A stretch of 64,000 nt of DNA from contig WOYX01000004.1 in NCBI GenBank assembly GCA_011620595.1, positions 61,800 to 125,799 on the forward strand, in the 5' to 3' direction. The DNA is from Bacteroidales bacterium. GTDB lineage: Bacteria; Bacteroidota; Bacteroidia; Bacteroidales; VadinHA17. The translations under genes and the position numbers were made by a program. Shown piece after piece: positions 26,875-34,086 of this stretch (within the stretch, counting starts at the first letter, position 1; every line of letters begins with the position of its first letter). Below the pieces are notes generated by a model. The model ran no database searches, had not been told where the DNA came from, and worked only from the letters and a program-made list of their open reading frames with translations.

Positions 26875-26911
26875 GCTTCAGAGCCCATCCCGGCAGTATA
26901 CCATTCGCATT

Positions 26912-26957
26912 ACAACCAGGTCACGCCATCTTCGCTAACAGATCGTGACCTGGTTGT
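26912..26957. terminator. Strong (bidirectional) terminator
   Basis: A 14-bp perfect inverted repeat (ACAACCAGGTCACG / CGTGACCTGGTTGT) with an 18-base loop, followed on the plus strand by TTTTCTTC. It ends the Cys-rich gene; on the minus strand it overlaps the end of the truncated thioredoxin-like frame. Confidence 0.8.
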
Positions 26958-27039
26958 TTTCTTCAAGCACTTCCCTTACAGGTTTCTTGAGCCTGACGCA
27001 GTTTGTGCATCCGGAGTCTGGTACTTTTATATCAAGCAT
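26935..27039 (-). pseudogene. Truncated thioredoxin-like gene
   Basis: A 34-codon frame 11 bases after the permease stop: MLDIKVPDSGCTNCVRLKK followed by a helix and ending NNQVTIC-stop. It matches the first 40% of small thioredoxin/glutaredoxin-like proteins such as the 77-residue one at 29615 (CPKC there, CTNC here). The rest of the fold is replaced by the terminator hairpin. In other genomes a full-length protein of this type follows such permeases, so this is probably a decayed partner. A functional CxxC peptide cannot be excluded. Confidence 0.65.
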
Positions 27040-27050
27040 AGTAAATCATT

Positions 27051-28394
27051 TTAGAAGATTGATCCATATATAAGTCCTGATATTGTTGCCATGACAACCA
27101 CAAGGCTGACATATACTGCAGTCTTTTGATTTCCAATAATACCTCGTATAACCAGCATATTGGGCAGCGAGAGCGAAGGTCCTGCCAGCAGAAGAGCCAG
27201 GGCTGGACCTTTACCCATTCCTGAGGCTATCAGCCCCTGCAGAATAGGTACCTCAGTCAATGTGGCAAAATACATGAACGCCCCCACTATAGAAGCAAAG
27301 AAATTTGAGAACACGGAGTTGCCACCTACCAGCTTTGCGATCCATTCACTGGGGATGATGCCGGGAATAGACTGACCGTCATGAGTTGAACCAAGCAGAA
27401 AACCGGCAATCACGACCCCGATTCCAAGAAGAGGAAGAATCTGCTTGGCGAATCCCCAGGTTGAGAGGGTCCATTCCCGGTTCTCATCGTCCTGCTTATC
27501 AAGAAGTGTAATTACGCTGAGCGCGGCTATTCCGACAATCATCGGGACCAGTGGCCGGAGCTTGTCACTTTCAATCAGTGAATTCGACAAGAATACCGAT
27601 ATCACAGTCACAACTGCGGCGGCCAATACCCACTGCCATTTAATTTTAAGGATCTTAATTAGTGACCCTGCAAGCACCAGGCTGAAAAATCCCGTTATGT
27701 ACCATTTGTATGAATAGATATAGTACCAGGCACTTGATGTATCATTTGCAGCCGGGCTACCCCAGTTGGCAAAAACAAGTATCAGCACCAGTGTAAAGAA
27801 ATGAGTCATCGTCTGCCACATAGGCCTCTTTTCCTTCTCAACCATAACGTTCATCTGGTCTACTCTCTTCTGCTGCTCTTCCTTACGGTAAAAAAGTGAC
27901 ATTAAAAGCCCTATCACAACACTGAAAACCACCGCGCCAATGATCCGGGCAACGCCCATCTCAAAGCCCAATATTCGGGCTGTCAGAATGATTGCCAGTA
28001 TATTGATTGCCGGACCCGAATAGAGGAAAGCAATTGCCGGGCCGAGGCCTGCGCCTCGCTTATGAATGCTTGAGAAGAGCGGCAGGATGGTGCAGGAGCA
28101 AACCGCCAGAATGGTGCCCGAGACGGCAGCAACGGAGTATGCCAGCCATTTCTTTGCGTTGGCACCGAAATATTTTATCACCGACCCCTGGCTGACAAAG
28201 ACCGATATAACACCGGCAATAAAAAATGCCGGCAGAAGACAAAGGATCACGTGCTCCCTGGCATACCACTTTACCAGATCAAAAGTCGCCGCAATCGCAG
28301 TGTTGAAACGGACGCTTTCAATCGGCATGAAAAACGCGAACACAAATACCACAATGATCCACAGAAGGATCTTCAGCTCTTTCTTCAGTTCCAT
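27051..28394 (-). CDS. ArsP-type permease (UPF0718/DUF318 family)
   Basis: A 447-residue membrane protein with about ten helices. The family motif VCSCTILPLFSSI lies near residue 100 and YSGPAINILAIILTARI follows. The second half repeats the pattern (FATLTEVPILQGL, LLAGPSLSLPN). Characterised ArsP members export trivalent organoarsenicals such as methylarsenite, and the vicinal cysteines are shared. Its place next to arsEFG and arsR, with its own copy of the arsenic operator, supports a role in organoarsenical export; other family members have unknown substrates. Confidence 0.85.
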   Translation of the reverse strand: MELKKELKILLWIIVVFVFAFFMPIESVRFNTAIAATFDLVKWYAREHVILCLLPAFFIAGVISVFVSQGSVIKYFGANAKKWLAYSVAAVSGTILAVCSCTILPLFSSIHKRGAGLGPAIAFLYSGPAINILAIILTARILGFEMGVARIIGAVVFSVVIGLLMSLFYRKEEQQKRVDQMNVMVEKEKRPMWQTMTHFFTLVLILVFANWGSPAANDTSSAWYYIYSYKWYITGFFSLVLAGSLIKILKIKWQWVLAAAVVTVISVFLSNSLIESDKLRPLVPMIVGIAALSVITLLDKQDDENREWTLSTWGFAKQILPLLGIGVVIAGFLLGSTHDGQSIPGIIPSEWIAKLVGGNSVFSNFFASIVGAFMYFATLTEVPILQGLIASGMGKGPALALLLAGPSLSLPNMLVIRGIIGNQKTAVYVSLVVVMATISGLIYGSIF

Positions 28395-28412
28395 TTTTAT
28401 TTAATGATTATC

Positions 28413-28432
28413 ATTTCGCAAAAACCCGAAAT
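28413..28432. promoter_or_regulatory. Candidate ArsR operator 2
   Basis: ATTTCG-CAAAAACC-CGAAAT, ending 19 bases before the permease start codon. Half-sites and 8-base spacer are identical in form to the other three sites. Confidence 0.7.
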
Positions 28433-28448
28433 GCACAAATAATTTTTT

Positions 28449-29150
28449 TTAAATCAAGGCAATTATAATATAATAGATCCCCACTCCGATGAAGAGTACT
28501 GCCACCACCCTCCTGAACCATATCTCAAAGGTTTTGATCCGGCTGTACATTTTGCCGACACTGCTTACCGCATAAGCCAATAACCATGCAAAGATAATTA
28601 CAGGAATTCCGGTGGCCAGGGCAAAAATCAGGGGCAGATAGAGTCCGCCAGCACTGGCCACGGTAATTGGTATCAGCATTACGAAGTACAAAACTCCGCT
28701 GTACGGGCAGAAGGCCATTGCAAACAGAATTCCAAGCAACAGCGTATTCAGATAACTCTTTCTGCCCCTCTCTCCAATCTTCTCAGTGATCGAGCTCATG
28801 CCGCCCGGAAGCTTGAATTTGATTATGTCGAGCATAAAGAGTCCTATCAGAATTAAAATCGGTCCCAGCAGTTTTTCTCCCCATTTCTGGAACCAGCCGG
28901 AAATATCCATCTGGCTGGCGCCAAAGAAAATGATCAGTGCAATGCCTACATATGTAATTGCCCTTCCGAGAGTATAAACAAGTCCATTGAGAAATACCCT
29001 TCTCCTGTCAGTGAGATCACGGCTGATAAAGCCTATTGCCGAAATATTCGTTGCCAGAGGGCATGGGCTGATGGCAGTCATCAGCCCCAGAATAGCTGCT
29101 GTTAAAAAGGTATACTGAGAGTTCTCAAGTATCTTCTGAAGAAGCTCCAT
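28449..29150 (-). CDS. arsG: ArsG-family efflux permease (DsbD-like)
   Basis: A 233-residue membrane protein with six or seven helices of the CcdA/DsbD fold and one cysteine in each half (AISPCPLATN, Cys30; AMAFCPYSG, near 150), as in electron-transporting relatives. Family knowledge: ArsG works with ArsE and ArsF in extrusion of aromatic arsenicals such as aminophenyl-arsenicals. Its ATG overlaps the arsF stop (1 base) and arsE lies just upstream, reproducing the arsEFG order. Confidence 0.85.
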   Translation of the reverse strand: MELLQKILENSQYTFLTAAILGLMTAISPCPLATNISAIGFISRDLTDRRRVFLNGLVYTLGRAITYVGIALIIFFGASQMDISGWFQKWGEKLLGPILILIGLFMLDIIKFKLPGGMSSITEKIGERGRKSYLNTLLLGILFAMAFCPYSGVLYFVMLIPITVASAGGLYLPLIFALATGIPVIIFAWLLAYAVSSVGKMYSRIKTFEIWFRRVVAVLFIGVGIYYIIIALI

Positions 29151-29602
29151 CAGTTATCTGTCAACGCCTTAAGCAACGGATCAACCGTCTTCCTGATCTC
29201 TTCCTTAAGTTTCTCCGGGCTGTTGCGCACATTCATGAAACCTTCGCTTGTAAGGTCAATCACGGTATCGCCGCTGACAACCAGCAAACACTGACCCGTG
29301 GCATTGACGCGTTTGGCGTCAGCTTCAGATGACTTATCTTCAATGTTAAGCGTCCTGAAAACAACAGTTCCTTTCTCTGTCTCAACAGGGTATAATTCCT
29401 TAACGGCATCCCTGGCAACATTCTCAACGGCCTGGCAGGTTACGCAGCGACGGGTCAGGTGAAAATAGATTACCTCCACCTTATCCTTTGAAAATCCATC
29501 AGCTTCTTCTGCCACAGAGGGATTTCCTTCACTGAAAGCAAAAATCGCAATGGCTGCCGCAGCTATCGCAACAACAGCCAGAACCGGTAACAGCTTCTTC
29601 AT
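29150..29602 (-). CDS. arsF: ArsF-family thioredoxin-like protein
   Basis: A 150-residue protein with an N-terminal signal or anchor helix (about 4-22) and an exported thioredoxin-like domain with Cys53-Val-Thr-Cys56 in LTRRCVTCQAV, and a third cysteine in NATGQCLLVV. Databases name this family as the ArsF subunit of a nitrophenyl-compound nitroreductase. The sequence itself shows a thiol-redox domain and no flavin-binding motif. It overlaps arsG and follows arsE by 12 bases. Confidence 0.82.
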   Translation of the reverse strand: MKKLLPVLAVVAIAAAAIAIFAFSEGNPSVAEEADGFSKDKVEVIYFHLTRRCVTCQAVENVARDAVKELYPVETEKGTVVFRTLNIEDKSSEADAKRVNATGQCLLVVSGDTVIDLTSEGFMNVRNSPEKLKEEIRKTVDPLLKALTDN

Positions 29603-29614
29603 ATCCGTACAGTT

Positions 29615-29848
29615 TTATTTGGTAAACAGTCGTTTTAATTCCTCTGCCGACGGGACCCGTCCCTTCAGAACAACCTTTTCATCGACTACAAGCGCCGGAG
29701 TTGTCATCACACCGTAGTTCATAATGTCCACGATATCCTCTACCTTGGTGACCGTGGCATCTATACCGTTCTGCTCAACAACCTCACGGGTCAGTTTCTC
29801 CAGGGTTTTGCATTTGGGGCACCCTGGCCCCAGGATTTTAATTTCCAT
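29615..29848 (-). CDS. Small thioredoxin/glutaredoxin-like protein (ArsE-like position)
   Basis: A 77-residue cytoplasmic redox protein of the MTH895/TM0996 type with active site GPGCPKCKTL (Cys10-Pro-Lys-Cys13) and cis-proline in MTTPALVV. It precedes arsF and arsG in one unit, so it probably passes electrons to or from them, or to ArsC. It stands where arsE is expected; equating it with ArsE is inference from order. A shortened relative lies at 26935. Confidence 0.85.
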   Translation of the reverse strand: MEIKILGPGCPKCKTLEKLTREVVEQNGIDATVTKVEDIVDIMNYGVMTTPALVVDEKVVLKGRVPSAEELKRLFTK

Positions 29849-29866
29849 ATCTTTTATTCTCCCTTC

Positions 29867-29886
29867 ATTTCGTAAAACGTCGAAAT
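29867..29886. promoter_or_regulatory. Candidate ArsR operator 3
   Basis: ATTTCG-TAAAACGT-CGAAAT in the 53-base gap between arsR and the arsE-like gene, ending 19 bases before the latter's start. Confidence 0.72.
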
Positions 29887-29901
29887 ACTATATTAAATTT
29901 T

Positions 29902-30219
29902 TTATCGCTTGAAAAATTTATTCAGTAACAATTTTGCCTCGTCCCAATTCTCTCGATTGATGCAGTATTTAATATAGGGAGGATTGATCTCTCCCTGTAT
30001 CAGCCCCGCCTTCTTTAGCTCCTTAAGATGTTCTGACAGGGTTGAGCGGGCTATGGGCAGTTCCTCCGCCATATCTCCGCTGTAACAGCATTTGTCGAGA
30101 TTGTTTGCCAGAAAATCCATTACGAATACCCGCACCGGGTGAGAGAGGGCCTTGGCATACCTCGCCAGCTTCTCCTGATCATCTGAATAATATTTTTTCC
30201 TGGCCGGCTTTGCTTCCAT
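29902..30219 (-). CDS. arsR: ArsR/SmtB-family repressor
   Basis: A 105-residue winged-helix repressor that leaves DNA when bound to arsenite. The helix-turn-helix is ELPIARSTLSEHLKELKKAGLI (from about residue 54). The vicinal Cys44-Cys45 in DKCCYSGDM and a further Cys in YCINREN provide a likely As(III) site. It is the first gene of arsR-arsEFG and carries operator 4 over its own start site, so it is probably autoregulated and controls the four ATTTCG-N8-CGAAAT sites. Confidence 0.93.
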   Translation of the reverse strand: MEAKPARKKYYSDDQEKLARYAKALSHPVRVFVMDFLANNLDKCCYSGDMAEELPIARSTLSEHLKELKKAGLIQGEINPPYIKYCINRENWDEAKLLLNKFFKR

Positions 30220-30227
30220 TTCATTTC

Positions 30228-30254
30228 ATTTCGGGAAACGACGAAACAAAAATA
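30228..30254 (-). promoter_or_regulatory. arsR promoter with candidate ArsR operator 4
   Basis: ATTTCG-GGAAACGA-CGAAAC (30228-30247; one mismatch in the last base) lies over the predicted start site. Directly upstream on the minus strand is TATTTTTG (30247-30254), a perfect TAnnTTTG -7 element. Confidence 0.7.
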
Positions 30255-30403
30255 GTGATTTTTTCATGCAAAGATTATCAGGGCGCAATTTTATTATCCG
30301 GGCTGTATGAAGCATCAAAACCCGGTAAATGTTGCACAGCATTCTACATTGCAAATTCTGCGCGGGATGTCACATTTATACAATAGAATTTACCTCGAGC
30401 CTG

Positions 30404-30844
30404 ATGGAGAAGATCAGGAGCAACCCGGAAGCCCTCCCCCTGAACTCAGTTGTGCCGGCATGCATTCATTATCCCTTTCTCACTGAGACGTTCAGGAAGG
30501 AGTTTGAGCGCCTGGGAAACTACCAGGAAAACGGTGAATATATTTACCGCTCCCTAATAGCGGAGGACCAGATCCAGGTCAACCCGGCCCCGGTTGTCGC
30601 AGTGCTGCTTTATGCTCACCTGGCCGACAAAAACCTGCTGAACAACACCGGATTGAGTGCAAGCGAATTCCATGTAAGTGTTCCTAACGTTCTTAACAGG
30701 AAGGTGGAGCTGCGTGACGACGGTTCATTTACTTCTGATTACAAGTACGGCCGCAAGGCAGATGATCTGCAGGAATATGTCAGGGCGGCACCCTTCAGCC
30801 GCACTTCCATCCCTGCTGAAATCCTCAGCCGGCTGTCGCAATAG
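30404..30844 (+). CDS. Hypothetical cytoplasmic protein
   Basis: A 146-residue protein that I do not recognise. No signal peptide or helix-rich membrane part; the middle is hydrophobic and helical (APVVAVLLYAHLADKN) and the end polar. The frame is open upstream to 30329, but the ATG at 30404 starts a more protein-like composition. It stands alone between divergent arsR and the amidotransferase, outside the operator set, so nothing links it to arsenic. Confidence 0.6.
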   Translation: MEKIRSNPEALPLNSVVPACIHYPFLTETFRKEFERLGNYQENGEYIYRSLIAEDQIQVNPAPVVAVLLYAHLADKNLLNNTGLSASEFHVSVPNVLNRKVELRDDGSFTSDYKYGRKADDLQEYVRAAPFSRTSIPAEILSRLSQ

Positions 30845-30968
30845 ATCCCGGAAGTCTATCACATGATGGCGTCATTCAACCAGGAAAATGTCATGACTGA
30901 ATATCCGGGATTGAACTGGCGTATTGTATCGCAATAAGATTTACATTTACCGCATAAATATTTGCAGC

Positions 30969-32075
30969 ATGAAAAAACTGTTTCTTTGCCTGGCGATTTT
31001 CTCGCTGTTTATCTCTCTCTCCGCACAGAACTTCTTCCGTGCAGAGTTCAGCAGGGAAAAAGATTATGTCATCCTGGTCAACCCAACTGTCGGTAACATA
31101 GAAGTTGTGGATTTCCTTCTGAAAAACGGATTGCTTGACATTGACACCGACAGGGTGGGTTTCGTTGGCGTCTATCACACAAGCCAGAAGTATGATTTTT
31201 CCAGGTCGGCTGACCATATCAACACCGGCGGTTTAAAGAACTTTCACCTCCATGAGGTAAGGGGACCGCTTACCGAAGATCTTCTTTACCGTGAGAACCC
31301 CTGTAGTGACGACCTCCGTCTGATTTTCAAAAACTCCATCGGAGTCTTTTTCTTTGGAGGGGAGGACATTCCTCCGTCAGTCTACGGTGAGGAAAACTGG
31401 TATTCCGAGACAAGCGATCCGGGAAGACATTTTTTTGAAGTAACTTTTCTGTTTCATCTTTTGGGAAGCACACTTAATACAACCTTTACACCGTTGCTCG
31501 AGGAAAAGCCTGACTACCTGGTAACAGGGTTCTGCCTGGGGATGCAGACAATGAACGTAGCTGCCGGTGGCACCCTGTATCAGGATATCCCGGCACAGAT
31601 ATACGGAAGCTACAGGCCGGAGACGCATGTCCTGATCGATCGTGCCAACCAGCATCGCAACAATTGGCAGAAAGTGAAGGAAGGGCCAGGCTATATGAGC
31701 AGCAGTCTTCATCCGGTAAGGTTCACTGAGCACGGATTCTTCGGGAAAACCGTCAGGGTGCCGCGCAAGCTGCAGCCCCTGGTATACAGCAGCCACCATC
31801 AGTCGCTCCGTGATGTAGCTCCCTGTTTCGATGTCACCGCACTCTCCATGGATGGCAAGGTGGTTGAAGGGATAGCCCATGTCAGTTATCCGAATGTCTT
31901 TTCGGTGCAGTTTCACCCCGAGGTTTCAGCACTGTATGAAGACCGTGCCCTGGTTAGATTTGAGCCCGACGATAAGCCTGTCACTCTGCACTCCATGCTG
32001 GACAAAGCGAGTCTGAAGTTCCACAGGAAATACTGGGGGCACATAACTGACGTCATTATGGAACTGGCGAGATAG
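30969..32075 (+). CDS. Exported class I glutamine amidotransferase-like (C26) protein
   Basis: A 368-residue protein with a signal peptide (MKKLFLCLAIFSLFISLSA) and a class I amidotransferase/gamma-glutamyl hydrolase domain: nucleophile in VTGFCLGMQTMN (Cys near 188) and His-Glu in SVQFHPEVS (near 315). Also FFGGEDIPPSVYG, typical of the PuuD-like C26 group. Export is unusual for PuuD-type enzymes and suggests hydrolysis of an envelope or external gamma-glutamyl compound. The substrate is not deducible. An upstream in-frame ATG at 30924 lacks a signal peptide and is less likely. Confidence 0.82.
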   Translation: MKKLFLCLAIFSLFISLSAQNFFRAEFSREKDYVILVNPTVGNIEVVDFLLKNGLLDIDTDRVGFVGVYHTSQKYDFSRSADHINTGGLKNFHLHEVRGPLTEDLLYRENPCSDDLRLIFKNSIGVFFFGGEDIPPSVYGEENWYSETSDPGRHFFEVTFLFHLLGSTLNTTFTPLLEEKPDYLVTGFCLGMQTMNVAAGGTLYQDIPAQIYGSYRPETHVLIDRANQHRNNWQKVKEGPGYMSSSLHPVRFTEHGFFGKTVRVPRKLQPLVYSSHHQSLRDVAPCFDVTALSMDGKVVEGIAHVSYPNVFSVQFHPEVSALYEDRALVRFEPDDKPVTLHSMLDKASLKFHRKYWGHITDVIMELAR

Positions 32076-32088
32076 TCAGCCCACTTGC

Positions 32089-32123
32089 GATTTACGATTT
32101 GCGATTTGCGAATTTCGAATTGG
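32089..32123. repeat. Heptamer array GATTTGC-type
   Basis: Units GATTTAC, GATTTGC, GATTTGC, GAATTTC and GAATTGG in the gap after the amidotransferase gene; same unit as at 22158. Followed by GGGGTCAG, a string also found at the left window edge. Confidence 0.75.
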
Positions 32124-32245
32124 GGTCAGGCATTTTTGTAATGAAAAAAATCAAACGAATACTGACTGCAAACCGAGGTTAGACACTCGTGAAGCACATC
32201 CGGGTCTTCAGGTATCGTAAGATAGGCTGCAAGCCTTAAAGTATT

Positions 32246-32303
32246 GCAGACAGCAGTCGGCAGTCAAATTAAATCGTCAATTGCAAATCCCAAATCGCAA
32301 ATC
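32246..32303. repeat. Inverted heptamer arrays before the pntB stop
   Basis: GCAGACA, GCAGTCG, GCAGTCA (reverse of GACTGNN) at 32246-32266, and GCAAATC, CCAAATC, GCAAATC (reverse of GATTTGC) at 32283-32303, the last touching the pntB stop codon. With the forward array at 32089 they bracket the 227-base gap. The rest of the gap (32124-32245) holds nothing recognisable. Confidence 0.75.
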
Positions 32304-33739
32304 TACAATGCCTTAATCTCCGTGACCAGTGCCTGCAATGTGCTTTTGGCGTCTCCAAAGAGCATGCGGGTCTTGCCGTTGAAGAAGAGCATATTCTCTA
32401 TGGCAGCATAGCCCTTACCCATCCCGCGCTTCATGACAATGATGTTTTTGGCGTCACGTGCCTTCACAATGGGCATGCCGTATATCGGGCTCGAGGGATC
32501 ATCCTCGGCTGCCGGGTTGACAACGTCATTGGCACCGATGACCACGATCACATCGGTATTGGGAAGGTCCGGATTGATCTCGTCGCTCTCCACCAACTGT
32601 TCATAAGGCACGTCGGCCTCCGCCATCAGCACGTTCATATGTCCTGGCATGCGTCCTGCCACAGGATGAATGGCATACTTCACCTCTACCCCTTTCTCAT
32701 CAAGGAGCTTATCGAGTTCATGGCATATATGCTGTGCCTGTGCCACTGCCAGTCCGTATCCCGGCACTATCACCACCTTTTTGGAGTAGCTCAGGAGCAC
32801 GGCAGCATCTGAAACCGTTATCTCTTTTACGGTGCCGCCCTCCGTAGTGGCAGCTGCTCCTCCTCCGCCGAAGACACCAACAATGACATTGAGCAGTGAA
32901 CGGTTCATGGCGCGGCACATCAGTATTGTAAGAATGGTTCCTGCCGATCCGACGAGTATCCCACCGGTAAGCATTGCCTGGTTATTGTACAGGAACCCTC
33001 CCATTGCGGCAGCCACACCGGTAAAGCTGTTCAGAAGTGATATCACCACCGGCATGTCAGCGCCGCCGATGGGCATGACGAACAGCACACCGTAGACGAC
33101 AGAGATGGCAAAGAGGATGAGGATCAGCGGTGTCAGCTCCGAAGAGGCTTGCACGTCACGGGTCATTATGTAGACAATAAAGGCAATGATAACAACCAGA
33201 ATTGTAACGTTGACATATTTCATCGCCCTGACCCTGAGATCACCCATCCAGCCGTCGAGCTTGCCAAAGGCAATCATGCTTCCGGCCCATGATACCGATC
33301 CTATCACCAGGCCAAGGAGTATAGCCAGCACATGACCGTTGGCCATGCCTGTTCTGGCAACAAGCTCAGTGCTGATATGAGGGAACTCCATCATGGAGAT
33401 GAGGGCTGCGGTAGCGCCTCCCATACCATTGAAGAAAGAGACCAGCTGAGGCATCGCTGTCATCTTCACCTTTACGGCTATGACCCATCCGATGGCCGTG
33501 CCGATGACAATGGCAGCCAGGATCCATCCTATATTGCCAATCGGTTCTCCCTCCTTCTGGTGGAGCAGGATGGTGGCAGCAATGGCCATTATCATACCGA
33601 TGGCAGCAATAATATTACCCCTTCTTGCGGTGAGGGGGTGACTGAGCATTTTCAATCCGAGAATGAAAAAGACAGAGGCAATAATATAGGTTATCTCAAG
33701 TATCGAGACACCTGCCGAAAACTGGGAAACATCATTCAT
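32303..33739 (-). CDS. pntB: NAD(P) transhydrogenase subunit beta
   Basis: Membrane and NADP(H)-binding subunit of the proton-pumping transhydrogenase that converts NADH and NADP+ to NADPH. The 478-residue protein has about nine helices (GMGGATAALISMMEF is a family segment) and a C-terminal NADP-binding domain III starting at VVIVPGYGLAVAQAQH, with HPVAGRMPGHMNVLMAEA and VIGANDVVNPAA. Last gene of zwf-pgl-pntAA-pntAB-pntB. Confidence 0.97.
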   Translation of the reverse strand: MNDVSQFSAGVSILEITYIIASVFFILGLKMLSHPLTARRGNIIAAIGMIMAIAATILLHQKEGEPIGNIGWILAAIVIGTAIGWVIAVKVKMTAMPQLVSFFNGMGGATAALISMMEFPHISTELVARTGMANGHVLAILLGLVIGSVSWAGSMIAFGKLDGWMGDLRVRAMKYVNVTILVVIIAFIVYIMTRDVQASSELTPLILILFAISVVYGVLFVMPIGGADMPVVISLLNSFTGVAAAMGGFLYNNQAMLTGGILVGSAGTILTILMCRAMNRSLLNVIVGVFGGGGAAATTEGGTVKEITVSDAAVLLSYSKKVVIVPGYGLAVAQAQHICHELDKLLDEKGVEVKYAIHPVAGRMPGHMNVLMAEADVPYEQLVESDEINPDLPNTDVIVVIGANDVVNPAAEDDPSSPIYGMPIVKARDAKNIIVMKRGMGKGYAAIENMLFFNGKTRMLFGDAKSTLQALVTEIKAL

Positions 33740-33775
33740 AGTACGACTATTTGCAGCAAATGGGATAAAGCAGGG

Positions 33776-34078
33776 TTATTTTTTCTTTTTAAACATCTCA
33801 AGCATCCTGTCGGTGACAACAAATCCGCCAACGACGTTGAGCGTGCCGAGCACAACAGCGAGAAAACCGAGTATCATTGCCCCCGTTGTCTCAGCGTGGC
33901 CCATGACAATAATAGCTCCGATTATGACAACCCCGTGGATGGCGTTTGCACCTGACATCAGTGGGGTGTGAAGAATTGCAGGCACATGGCTTATAACCTC
34001 AATGCCCAGGAATATTGAGAGGATCACCATATAAATGATGCCCCTGTTTGCCATAAAAAATTCAAGAAATCCTTCCAT
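33776..34078 (-). CDS. pntAB: Transhydrogenase alpha-2 membrane subunit
   Basis: A 100-residue membrane protein with three helices, equivalent to the C-terminal part of E. coli PntA. It includes HVPAILHTPLMSGANAIHGVV and FVVTDRMLEMFKKK, both family hallmarks. The split alpha subunit (pntAA + pntAB) is the three-gene form also known from Rhodospirillum. It lies 8 bases after pntAA. Confidence 0.95.
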   Translation of the reverse strand: MEGFLEFFMANRGIIYMVILSIFLGIEVISHVPAILHTPLMSGANAIHGVVIIGAIIVMGHAETTGAMILGFLAVVLGTLNVVGGFVVTDRMLEMFKKKK

Positions 34079-34086
34079 TATACAGT

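Noticed and set aside
26604-26888. 94-residue minus-strand frame opposite the Cys-rich gene
   Set aside because: Mirror image of a low-complexity repetitive gene; the plus-strand frame has signal peptide, promoter and terminator.
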